Of a DNA stretch of 64,000 nt, positions 26,701 through 37,351 are shown piece by piece. Both the position numbers and the translations under genes were made by a program. The stretch's first letter is position 1, and every line of letters starts with the position of its first letter. This stretch comes from Antedon mediterranea (taxonomy: Eukaryota; Echinodermata; Crinoidea; Comatulida; Antedonidae). Location: assembly GCF_964355755.1 (NCBI RefSeq), contig NC_092674.1:27082001-27146000 (forward strand). Direction: 5' to 3'. The notes beneath the pieces were generated by a model. It had not been told where the DNA came from, ran no database searches, and saw only the letters and a program-made list of their open reading frames with translations.

Positions 26701-29700
26701 CAACCCCAGTTGGAAAGTTATGGGTCTCTGCTGTGAAGATGATATGCCTGAGTGGTTCAGATTCCTCCATCACACTTGCTGACCCGGGATTGGCTGGTTT
26801 GAGAACTTTGACCTTATGGCCTTTGATTGCACTGAAAATCAAGTAAAGTTATCAAAGTGAGAAAAAACAGTATAGGTTCATTGACAACATTTAAAGCTCT
26901 GTCTACACTCAAACTAGTTTGACAAAAAATGTATTGTCCCCAAATATGGTAGTGATATGACATCATCATGTCCATATATGGGCACATCACATTTTTTACA
27001 TAAAAGTTGATAGTGTAGACAGAGCTTTAGGCAACACTTTGTGGTTCAACAAAATCTGAATAAATATCATTTACGATGGAAATTATGCCTGTAGTATTTT
27101 ATGGGCTATTTCATGACACCCTCTAAAACTAATAATGTCAGGTATAATGCCTAATTCTGTCCAGCACAACAAGATTTATATAAGAGTCATAGACACCATT
27201 CCAGTAAACTATATCGTGATTCGCTTTGGAAAATATGGATATAAAATATGAAAGCCACGTAAAATGTTAAGATACCTGCTGTTATCCGAGAATTTAATGA
27301 CGTTGTTATCATTGCTGGTAGCTTGCGTTGACATCACCATCTTGAATAAAGAATGATCTTTTTCTTCTCCATCGATTACCATCTTACCCTTAAAAAACCA
27401 ATGACGACTATGCTCACTAGAAAGAAGACAGAAAGCAAGAGAAAACCATTTGTAGGAATATTTTCAGGAATTTCTAAATACAGTAATGAAAGCTGAGAAA
27501 TGTTGCATAGATGAAAAGAATTTAAATAAAGAATGGTCTATGTCTTAGGAATATCCATGGTTACAGATACTATTTTACTTTATTTTAGGCTAGAAGGCAA
27601 ATAGACAATGCCACAATTGTTTTTCACCTGTTTTTTTTTTCAGGAGGTATATATTGAGGCAGATAGTTTCTTTGTTCTTTTTGACTGTTTTACTTCATTT
27701 ACTTTATTTTTACCTCATTTTGATTTAGCTATTTAGCATAGTCTATTTATATCTCTATCCAATCACTGATAAACTCACAGCATTGCAATATTTTCAATAA
27801 TTTAGGTTTGTATTAAATAAAGATATTACTTTTAAAAGACACTAAAGAATGTAAATAAATATTCATGACCATCATTCACAGATGGTAAACTTCATGCGAC
27901 TAAAACTAAAGTGCTTTGTACCTGTTAGACTGAGCCAAGTCAAAGAGTTCAACACTTGTCGGATTACGTTTAACCTTTTCAATAAACATGTTGGTGTAAA
28001 AGTCTAGATCCCACGCATCAAAGGCAAGTCCTGCAGTAAAAAAATAAAACAAAATGTTTACAATGAAATATTAATAATAGAAATCTTCATCTACCATTTA
28101 ACGGTCATGACGAACTTTGTTTTATAAATGCAGAAACAATGAATTCATAAATGAACAATTTATGCGCAGACAGCTTAAATAATTACTCCTCGGGTATAAT
28201 CCCATCCCCTACGTTATGACTGATTTCAGGCATATCCCTGGGTATAGTCCTAGTATTGGCTTTTGGTCTGGATGTAGACCTCTCTCTATCTAGGTCAGAT
28301 GAGTTTGTACAAGAAATGTATACCAATAATTTTTTTCATGAAACAGGTTTTCCCGGGTATAGTCCACCTATTCCACTAAGTTTTGTGCTCTCAGGGGTGG
28401 GATTATACCAGATAATATGCGGTACAATCATACAGTTATACTGACTGGTTACTGGAATACATTTAAAAGAATAGGAAATCATGGTGGACTTTAAGGTAAT
28501 GTAATCTTAATAATGTAATGGTGTACCGTATCTAAGTTATCAGTATTAATTTTAAAGCTAAGTTAATAAATAGACACAAGCAGAAATAGGATTCACAAAA
28601 AACAGTAAGTTTAAAGGTCAGAGTTCATCTATACATGGGAACACGAATCACAAAAACAAACATAATTACAATCACCTAATTCTTTGTTTGCCTTTTCCAG
28701 AGCAACTTTCCCTTCACCTATAACATCAATTTCAAAGACTTCTTCTGGTTTAGCTTTAATTTCAAAGCTGCTGATTGGTTCGTGGTAGCGACATTCCGTC
28801 ATACGATCGTGAAGTACAGCTACCAGTAGTTTCTCTTCTTTGGGGCTGATAGACGCACGAATGCCATCCTTGTCGGCTACGTTTATAAGATAGCGAATAG
28901 AACGCTCAATACGCGTCACATGGTTGATTCCAGCCGATTGGCAGATTGAGACAGCATTTGTTGACCAAGCTGTAGAGAAGTTCAACCTGTGTGTAAAAAA
29001 ATTCAATTTATTATTTCATATACAGTAAATAGTGTAATGTAATTCCCATGATATTAGGGAGGTTTCGCAACCTTACGAATACGATAACGAAAACAGATAC
29101 GTCATACATTTGTGAAACTTTTGAGCTGATCCCCATTTCATATTCGTAAAGCGTATTCGTGTTGACGAATATCACCAGTCATATTCGTAACTACAAAACG
29201 AGTATAGTTTTTGATCTATTTTACATTTGAATTAGGAATGATTCGCGATTATAATATAATTATAGATTTATTGAAAGTAATTTACTAAAGTAATTTACTA
29301 AAATGCCAGGTCAATTTTGATAAATAGCAGTTGTTAAAGTCCTCACTCGCTTTAATGTTACGCTAGGCTTAGGCAGCCAAGCACCAAGAAACACGTACCT
29401 GCGCTTCGCTCAAATTTACCGCAGTCATATTTTGGACGCGCCTCAATATTTCGTTGCCATGCGAAACAGATTTTTTTATGGCTTACGAAAACGAATACGT
29501 GTGCGTGACGTATCCGTTTTCGTTATCGTATTCGTAAGATTGCGAAACCTCTCTATTAAATATACAGCAACATCAGCCATGCATTTTCTTGAACACAAAC
29601 TTTGGAAGTTGACATTGCAAATGACAGTGGATTAGCTTTATTCTTAATTAAATTAAATTTATGCCTATTACCTTATTCAACAAAAAATTATGACTTTTAC

Positions 29701-30694
29701 TTTCTCAGATATTACCTATCGAATAACAAAACATACAGTATTATCTATTACTTATTCTCATACCAACAGTATTTGTTAATTAAAAAACCTTTTCTGACCT
29801 AGGCCCAATTTCAATCAGAAGTCCATCAGGTTCTTGACCGTCTTCAACTATGATTGACTTGGTCAGTAGGCTAAATTCTTCAAAAGGGGTACCTAAGATC
29901 CATTGTATCTTCTTTTGTTCATCACCACTGAGGTAATCTATGAAATTAATATACAGTTTAATTGACTTTTTAAAAAATAATATACTGTAGTTGGTTGGGA
30001 AAACTTTTTTTTCTAGCTGCTGCTCTAGCCAGGTACGTCCCATAAAAGGACTACTCATTCAGAAGCTAAAGCAAGCAGCAGTTATAGTATCTAAGGCCGA
30101 CAGTTTTGTGACTTTGTAAACTCTACTATAATGTATAGATCCCAGCTGCTGGACCCAAAAAAACATCTGGAAAAAGAGAGTCTATGAGGGCTCACGGTTG
30201 AACAATTTTGGATTCTCGCCCTTTGATTGGTTGACCCGAATCAACAGACTGGAAAGATTTTCTCACTTGTACCACCGTGAAGTCACGTTGTCTCTAGAGG
30301 GTATTCAGTTGTATGCCAATAGGTTGAGGTCACACACAGCACATTAAAGTTAAAAATTGACTGAATGAATGAATCATAATTAAAAAACTATCTTTGATTT
30401 GTATGTATTTTTGCGATTAAAGGATACCTTTTTAATAATTAATCATAATATATCTGAAGAACAATTTTTTATTTTAGAATGTCGAGCAGCGTTCTTTGTA
30501 AGAAATATTTCTTGTTTAAATTAGAAAGGAAGTGTACTGTACCTACCTCCGTTAACAGCCACGTTAAAACAAATTTCTGTTTTTAAATCTTGCAATTTAG
30601 AAATTTCCAACTGCTTGGCTAATTTCTTCCACAAAACATTTGAAGCCCCTGGGAGTAATGCCGGACTTTTATAAAAGCGAGTAATGATAGTCAT
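20710..30694 (-). CDS. PFAS: Phosphoribosylformylglycinamidine synthase (FGAM synthase)
   Basis: Cytosolic enzyme of de novo purine synthesis, converting FGAR, glutamine and ATP to FGAM. Coding exons, 5' to 3': 30694-30547, 29937-29799, 28986-28676, 28030-27922, 27416-27276, 26831-26578, 26215-25955, 25774-25544, 25378-25155, 24808-24677, 24420-24289, 24199-23788, 23640-23557, 23446-23291, 23024-22911, 22794-22643, 22541-22319, 22200-21994, 21624-21466, 21296-21141, 21032-20710. Total 4068 nt, 1355 aa (human 1338). The N-terminal domain is followed by FGAM-synthase motifs ([59 protein letters not shown]) and a C-terminal class I glutamine amidotransferase with nucleophile Cys in GVCNGCQL and His/Glu in MPHPER. 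ATG is preceded by an acceptor (ttttttttaaag|aat), so the 5'UTR is split. Nothing is broken. Confidence 0.97.
21652..21835. repeat. Perfect long palindrome (89-bp arms, 6-bp loop)
   Basis: The arms 21652-21740 and 21747-21835 are exact reverse complements around the loop ttgcta. It lies in the PFAS intron between the exons at 21994-22200 and 21466-21624. It could be a young fold-back element, or a fold-back artefact of sequencing or assembly. Confidence 0.97.
23065..23222. mobile_element. mariner-type MITE, copy 2
   Basis: Terminal inverted repeats (aagctctgtctacactatca and its complement) are flanked by TA on both sides (23063-23064 and 23223-23224). It is the most complete copy, 158 bp, with no coding capacity, in a PFAS intron. 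Confidence 0.85.
24530..24615 (-). mobile_element. tRNA-like SINE head
   Basis: The minus strand reads as a tRNA-like unit: A-box region cagtggtgtaatggtagga, anticodon-arm-like ctgcatatcaagcag, B box ggttcaaatc. The acceptor stem is not clearly paired and it lies in a PFAS intron, so a SINE head or tRNA pseudogene is likely rather than a working tRNA. Confidence 0.55.
25035..25110 (-). mobile_element. Second tRNA-like SINE head, different family
   Basis: The minus strand reads gttgcttggtggtttaacat (A-box region), an anticodon-like arm, then gggttcaatc (B box). The sequence differs from the other two tRNA-like repeats in this window. It lies in the next PFAS intron upstream in the gene. Confidence 0.5.
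26894..27027. mobile_element. mariner-type MITE, copy 3
   Basis: The ends aagctctgtctacact and gtgtagacagagctt are inverted repeats with TA on both flanks (26892-26893 and 27028-27029). It is 134 bp, in a PFAS intron. Confidence 0.85.
28190..28411. mobile_element. Short inverted-repeat element
   Basis: ggtataatcccatcccct at the left is matched by the complement of aggggtgggattatacc at the right, about 220 bp apart, in PFAS intron 3. It looks like a small non-autonomous element; flanking duplications are unclear. Confidence 0.5.
29057..29553. mobile_element. 497-bp MITE with about 47-bp terminal inverted repeats
   Basis: The left end (gggaggtttcgcaacc, then ttacgaatacgataacgaaa) is mirrored at the right end (ttcgttatcgtattcgtaag, then attgcgaaacctctc). 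TA flanks both ends (29055-29056 and 29554-29555), which fits Tc1/mariner-like insertion. There is no transposase frame. It lies in PFAS intron 2. Confidence 0.75.
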
Positions 30695-30814
30695 ATTCTT
30701 TAAAAAAAATAAATTATATCTATATTTTAATATTATTATTATTAATTAATTTTTACACTAGTCTATTTATGACTTAATAATCATTTTTCTTTCTATATTA
30801 TATAATAATGCACT

Positions 30815-30990
30815 TGCACTGATAGTGCACTTGCACTGATGAAGGGCTAAGTGTTGTTGCCCGAAAGCTCTGCTAACTTTTCTGGCTGTTTACTTTATCG
30901 TTTTGATTTAGCTTTTCACTTTTTTTTTTGTATCTCCATTGAGATCCAGCCACTGATACCCACAGCATTGTAATTTTTTTGCCTTTGGAT
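30815..30990 (-). repeat. Dispersed repeat, copy 2
   Basis: It is the reverse-strand match of 9254-9425, sharing ctgtgggtatcagtggctgg and the following ctcaatggagat. This copy continues with tctgctaacttttctggctg and gaagggctaagtgttgttgc. It lies in the intron between the probable PFAS 5'UTR exon and coding exon 1. Confidence 0.7.
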
Positions 30991-31382
30991 TTATATAATA
31001 AAATAGGCTATATATTTATATGTAATGTAACTCGGAGTTTACGTCAAAAATCATACGCCTACTTTTATTTGTATTTGTTATGATTCCCCGAATCCCGCAC
31101 TTCCTTAGTTCATTTCCAGTTAGTTGATTAACTCAAATAAGGGCCTAGCTAGGCCATTATTAGTTAGGCCTAGTCTACTCTACTACTAGAGTACTACTCT
31201 AGTACGACCTAGAACCTAGGGCTAGGCCTAGCCTACTACTAGCCTTACTAGACTAACTAAAATTGTGTGTGGCGCCTATCATTTTAGTCATCAGAAAAAG
31301 CACCAAATAAAAAAACAGATACACAGTATGTAATAAATGATATATCAATATTTTAACACAAACAAAAATGAAACCAACTTAC

Positions 31383-31490
31383 AATCTGATTAGAACGGGG
31401 GCTAAGCTTTCAAACAAATAAATACTGTCTTTACTACTACACTACACTCTTCCCGCGAGCGTAAACATTTATTTAATCCACCACATGTGT
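31383..31490 (-). promoter_or_regulatory. Probable PFAS 5'UTR exon and promoter zone
   Basis: A donor (minus strand, cagatt|gtaagt) ends a non-coding exon at 31383; it pairs with the acceptor just before the PFAS ATG at 30697. The small CpG-rich patch cccgcgagcg near 31455 is a plausible transcription start zone. The right edge given is approximate. Confidence 0.5.
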
Positions 31491-34034
31491 TCGGTTACGG
31501 TCTGATGATTTTGAAGAGCGCCACCAATAATTTAGCAAGTGTGTCAAAAGGTGGATACGAAGAAATGATATAATCGCATAATAATAAATATTATAATCGA
31601 AAGAAGAAATGATACATTTATTCTATAATATCATTCGCAGCAAAAACACTTTACACAATCACGATTATTCTCTCATTTAAAATCATGAACGACGCGATTT
31701 GCGTAACAAATTAATTCCGCCACTCAAGTTGATTTTGATTAAAAGTGACTAGTATCTTAATGTGCTCCAAATAACATATGTTATCCCAGACAGATAAGAG
31801 TTTGTAAACCAATTGAATATTTTCATAATGACAGTAAATATGAAAATGTGTGTTTATCACAGTGTGCATATTCATTCTATGAAACAGTATTAACTGTAAA
31901 CAAACTATTTACCCCAAGTAGCCATACACCAAAAACAAATGTAAAACAATACCCACCACAATATACAATGAATGAATTGTCCAATTTCACTCTGAATCTA
32001 ACTCTGAACAAAGCAAAAGTAAGATGACTTAAATTCACTCACTACTATGTCTGACGCCATGATAAATAGACCTAAACCAGAGAGTTTGTATAAATGAAAA
32101 TCCTTGAAATAAACTCTTCTCCCCGATTTATCGGATCGCCTAAAGAAACAATTGAAAGTCCCGGTGATGGTGGTATGTTGTGCACCGAATATTCAAATTA
32201 GTATTCTATGAGCACAATATGATTGGCTAAAATTCCAATTCTAAAAAAACCTCTCGTCTCTCTCATCTCATTTCTTTTACCGTTGAAATTTAGTGTAGAA
32301 AACCTATAATGGAAAGGTATAACATGGCAGTATTAGTAAAGCGCCTTTTTTTAGTTTTCATTAGAGGTTATTAAAGCTTGGTTCCCATTAGAACGTAACG
32401 CAAGGACGTAAACGCAACGCAAGCATTTTAACCAATGACAAACGAAGTTATGACAGTAAACCGTGGTTCCCACTAGCGACGCAACGCAAGGACGTAACGC
32501 AACGCAAGTGAATTGACCAATCACAAGCGATGGCTTATTCGCTTGTGATTACGTCGCGTTGCGTCGCGTTGCGTTACGTCCTTGTGTTGCGTCGCTAGTG
32601 GGAACCAAGCTTAAGCAATTTTAGTTTCGTTCCATATTCCGTATTCATATTTATTTTTTTCATTTATTGAACAATTTAAGTGTATTTTGTTTCATTATTA
32701 TTATTATTACGGTCGACCGTGTCTATAGACAATGATTAATTTGACAAAACTTTGACACTCTCTCAACGTGAAAAAATGAAATCGGGAGTTGTCCAAACTA
32801 TAGAGGACACTATAACCTTTTGAAAAATATACCAAACCATAGGAGGCGCTATGCATCAGTGATAGTACTGTTTGTGTTCTATTCTGTAGAGCCTAGTACC
32901 GTATGAATAAATTAAAATTTGTTACAGGAATCATCATTTTTTGTTTATCTAAAAAATAGGGAGAAATTGCATTTTAGCTGGAGATGACAAAATATATACA
33001 GTATGGGGAGATATCGGAAGACTTTCGCGATTTCATCTTGGCCTACCCACCATGCAGGACTTCATACAAATATTCATAATTAATATTAATAAAAGCAAGA
33101 CATATTCTGATTCACTACACCCTGAGATTGCATTTATTTTTATCAAAATTTACAGCCAATTTTAGAAAGCTCAAGCATCTATTATTTCAGGAATAAAAAA
33201 AAAGAAAACTACAATTTTAAAAGTTTTGTAGTAAATGTGACGTCAATTAATGTACATTTTAATATAGTGTCCAAGTTTACAAATATTGTATAAAATATTG
33301 TACAACATTAAGTGCTATGCTTGTATTAAAGGCTATATGTATGTAGGGGTCACAACACTGAAATACATAACACAATACTGTCACACACACAACTATTGTG
33401 TATGACATCTATTGGCAACACTCTAAACATGTTATTAAATATCACACAATGTAGGTAAACATTTTCTAAAAGAGTTTGTATACTGTTCATATCATTATTA
33501 AAAAGCCATATAACAACATAGTATAATATTTGACATAGTGTTTAAAACGGTAATTTAATTACGTACTAATTAATGTTGAGATAAGAGATAATTAATGCTG
33601 TAACATGATGATGTAACAGCATGATACCTGACATTTTTGTGTGCTTTAAAATTAAACAAAAATATACTGGAAATCCAATTATCCAGTTAATAAAACTGAT
33701 ATTCTATATGATTAGGTATTTAGTGTGATTCATTCAACAAATATGTAATGTCAGCCTAGTAGCAACTCTATGCCTGTATGACATAGCATAAAAGTTTTTA
33801 ATGCAAACTACATGATCTATGTTATTGTATTAATCTCTGCAACGTTTTTCAAATGAGAGAGTCACAATAAATTCTAAAAACCAAATCTAAATAGATCTCA
33901 TAAATTATTTAACATTGCAATCCGTAAAAAATAATTCAGAACCGTTTTTGACAATGCTCTATTTTTGAAATAACATAGCTGCATATTTTGGAACAAAAGT
34001 GTTCTTCCCGCCTTAATGTTTGAATGTTTTTTTT
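31491..34034. other. Spacer between PFAS and the POLR1D-like gene
   Basis: No complete gene recognised. It contains a TTAA-flanked inverted-repeat element (32381-32614) and a possible orphan first exon at 32043-32060. The remainder is AT-rich, including the 3' flank of the POLR1D-like gene. Confidence 0.55.
32381..32614. mobile_element. TTAA-flanked palindromic MITE
   Basis: TTAA occurs at both ends (32381-32384 and 32611-32614). The termini gcttggttccca and tgggaaccaagc are inverted. The inside is a large hairpin of aacgcaaggacgtaacgcaa-type repeats, and an inner second copy of the left end begins near 32463. The signature fits piggyBac- or Kolobok-type elements. It has no coding frame. Confidence 0.75.
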
Positions 34035-36076
34035 CTATTTGTGGTCTTTCTTGTGCTTTTTATGTTTGTGATGATGTCCACTTTTTTCTTTCTTTCGTTT
34101 ACGTTTTTCGTGTTTCTCACCGGCGCTATCGCTTTGAATTATTTTGCGTTCTTTGGTTTCGTTATAATCAGCTGACTGTTGGTCCATTTTATCGCTTTCT
34201 TTTCTTTCATCCACTTCATCTTTTCTTTCATCCACTTCATCTTTTCTTTCATCCACTTCATATTTTCTTTCATCCACTTTTCCCCTTCTTTCATCTATTT
34301 TCTCTTTTTCTTTATCCACTTTCTTTTTTCTTACATCTTCAGTTTCTACATCATTGTTTACCATATTTTTATTGTCAAAATTGTTGTCTTTTATTTGGTC
34401 TTTTTCCCCTATTTCTTCCTTTTCACTAATTTCCTTAACTTTGTTACTTTCTCCATTTTTTTCATTCTTACTAACATGTTCATGTTTGCTTTTCTTTGCA
34501 TTTTTATTTTCACCTAAATTGTCAATTCTTTCATCGCTCTCTGTTTTTGAACTGCGGTGCATCTTTTTTTTCTTTCGTTTCATTTTTTCCTCATCATCTC
34601 TTCCATGTTTAGTCTTTTTATAATCCGATATTTCATTCTTCTCTATCCAAATATTTTTAGCAGTGGAATCTTTTTTTCCTTTCGTCTTCTCTAAAGTTTC
34701 TTCTTTATCAATTAAATTACAATATTCCTTTTTCTTTTTTTGAGTACAATTCTTGTTAATTTCTGTTATTGCATCTAAATTAAGTTGTTCATTTCCCTCC
34801 CCTTCAATGCCTTGCTTATTATTTTCTGGAATTGTCGTTGCTTCACAATCTTCTATATTTTCCTTCTTTACATCAGACTTACTTGTGTCGGGCAAAGGTA
34901 TAGTAGCAAGGTCTATCTTATGTGTTTCTTCTGCCTCTCCAGCGTTTGATGGCTTTCTTTTGTCATCAATTTTCGTGCTCGTTTCTTCAGTTTGTTTTCT
35001 ATCAACTTTATGAGAACTTGTTTTATGTCGGTGTTCATCCAAGGACGACTTACGTTTTCTTTCTCTTTCTGGTGACTTTCCTCTACTTCTATCTCTTCTG
35101 TCAAATGAATTCTTTCGTTTGTCTTTTCTTTCTGGCGATTCTTTCCTTCTGTTGCGACTATTTGTTTCGGTTCTTGTGTCATGTTCTGGGGAGTGTCTTC
35201 TTCGGGATTCATTTCTTCCTACTTCACTCAAATGAGCGCGATCTTTCATAATGTGGTCCGGTGATGGCCTCCTTCCTGGGCGTTTTCTGTCTCTATCCAA
35301 ATGTCTGTAATCTCGCAAGGTACTAACTAAAGTATTTGCTAAGAACGTCTTGTTGGCAGACCCAATGCCCTTATTCCTAAAAAAAATATTATTAATTATT
35401 TATTTCATAAAAATTGTAAAGCAATAAATGTTTAGTAGACACAGGCTAGACAAACTTCAATCTACAATTTCAAAATATAATAATTTACTTACTATATAAC
35501 ATAAAATACTAATTTTAACAACTTTAAAGATGTAGATTATCTTAAATAAAATATTAACATATGTAATAATCATTAGACTAGAGTATTACAGTATTAGTTA
35601 TTTCCAAGTTCTATATTACAATTTATATTATACACATACCATCCCATTGCACCCATAGTATCAGCTCTTTCTTTGGCACGTTTAGTCTCCCGAAGAAGCT
35701 CCTCCATTGCCAACCTGCAAATAAAAGAAAAATCATTTTTTTAACCATTGATTTGTACTTTCTATTAATATTATATTTTATAATTTTATATTATCTTATT
35801 TTTATTTATCATTCATATTATATATTCCACTTCTATTATTCCCACCAGTCAGTGTTTGTTAGCCAGCAGATCTAGGCCTAGACTAGAGGTTAGACGAGAC
35901 CTCCGCAGCAACCCTCCGCATAAACTGCCTTGATACCATCAAACCGCAAACTGTGCTAGCGGCTACAGTCTAGTATTTGGGCCTAGCGTAGCCAGGAACG
36001 GACTGCCTAGCTAGCCGCTTCCAAGCGACAAACTATGGATACACAACACTACTAACCTTTCTATTTCGTCAGCCAT
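34035..36076 (-). CDS. POLR1D: POLR1D isoform-2-like, Arg/Ser/Lys/Glu-rich protein
   Basis: Exons: 36076-36057, 35714-35640, 35376-34035; 1437 nt, 478 aa. The first ~55 residues (MEELLRETKRAKERADTMGA, then MGWNKGIGSANKTFLANTL) align with the alternative product of the human POLR1D locus (isoform 2: EELLKEAKRGKTRAETMGPM, then a TNKRFLINTI segment), a protein unrelated to the RNA polymerase I/III subunit RPAC2. The RPAC2 fold is not encoded here, so the symbol refers only to the isoform-2-like domain. The rest is low complexity: an RS/RE-rich stretch (SPERKDKRKNSFDRRDRSRG), long Lys/Glu-rich segments, a seven-residue repeat VDERKDE (about 34190-34300), and a His/Lys tail (GHHHKHKKHKKDHK) typical of nuclear proteins. 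The human protein is far shorter (about 120 aa). Function unknown; nuclear location is inference. Confidence 0.85.
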
Positions 36077-37351
36077 TGTATTGAGTCTAGTGAAAAGATA
36101 ATATTATTATAATTTATATCCTAAAACATGATTTTATAATTATTTTTCTAGCGACAACACACGAAAAACGGCAAAAAATGAATCTCGAGCGAGTCCGGTT
36201 GTTTGTGAATGTAGCATTTTATAAACTCCACCAAAAATGGTTTTGAAAACTGGTGTCAGTAATAGTACCAGAATGCTGCGCAGCTGCAGTACAGTAGAAC
36301 ATGTGACGCAGTGTTTAAATTCCTGAATTTCATAAATTTGGTTCATAAAACCAGGGAGTTGTTTATTTTACAACTCCCTGCTCCCTGATAAAACTATGTC
36401 CAGCTTTGTCTTGAAATTTTCTTGATGCTTAAAAACACAAAATATATTTTTTTTTTTGCATCTTTGGCATCATCATGATGAGATATTCCATGGCAGTATA
36501 ATAAGACTCACAAATTATCAGAATCCAAGAATCTCATACAAAAAAACAACTTAAATCTCTAATTTTGAATATTATTAAACATTACAAACAATAAACATAA
36601 AGTATGGTGCACAGTGTTTTTCCAAAATTTAGGTTGGTCTATATACATCATTTGGATATTAGCCTTAAAAATGTATTGTCCCCAAAAACATGAAAAATGA
36701 AGATTAATGAAATCAGACTTTGAATATGTTATTTTGTAGTTTTAATAAAGTTAATCACTTCCATAGAAAAAAAACATTAAAAAAATAATGTTTTCACTTA
36801 TAAAATGACAAAATGAATGGTTAAATTCAACCAAAAATCCATTGACCATTTTTTGCTTTAATTTACATTTTTTCAGGTAAATACAATTTTTTTGCGATTA
36901 AATTTGTGGTCAAAGTGGATAACTATTATGTTACATTAAAATGGAATATTCAACACACTTTTTTTTAGTAACAATGTTTTTTTTTTTAATAAACAATGCT
37001 CAATCAAACGTTAAACTATTATCTCCTCGAAACAAAAATTACGATTCATATAGTTATTGCCACAGAGCGACAGCAGAATGTCTAGACACTACGCATGTGA
37101 AATGAGTTTTGTGTTCTCACAAAGCGATTATACATACTACTAGAGTACTACACATGTTGAATTTTCTGGAAGCAAAAAAAAAATTGAAATGAACATTTCT
37201 TGGAGCTAAAATTTTGTGAAGCCATCTACATCCACATTTTATGCAAAAATGCTGTTTTTATAAAACCACTACGCAGTCAGTGTCACTTCTAAGCATCACA
37301 AACGGTACGAGTTAAACATGAGATCTTTCAAACAGCAAGAAATATTTCCAA
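36077..37351. other. Spacer: POLR1D-like promoter side and THAP gene 3' flank
   Basis: No coding exon seen. It includes the upstream region of the POLR1D-like gene, a hairpin at 36352-36380, and AT-rich sequence that should contain the THAP gene 3'UTR at its right end. Confidence 0.55.
36352..36380. repeat. Short hairpin, second copy
   Basis: CAGGGAGTTGT and ACAACTCCCTG enclose ttatttt. Same design as the hairpin at 18247-18272. Confidence 0.6.

Noticed and set aside
34016-34517. Plus-strand frames rich in Phe/His/Ser
   Set aside because: Antisense of the Lys/Glu/Asp-repeat region of the POLR1D-like gene on the minus strand.
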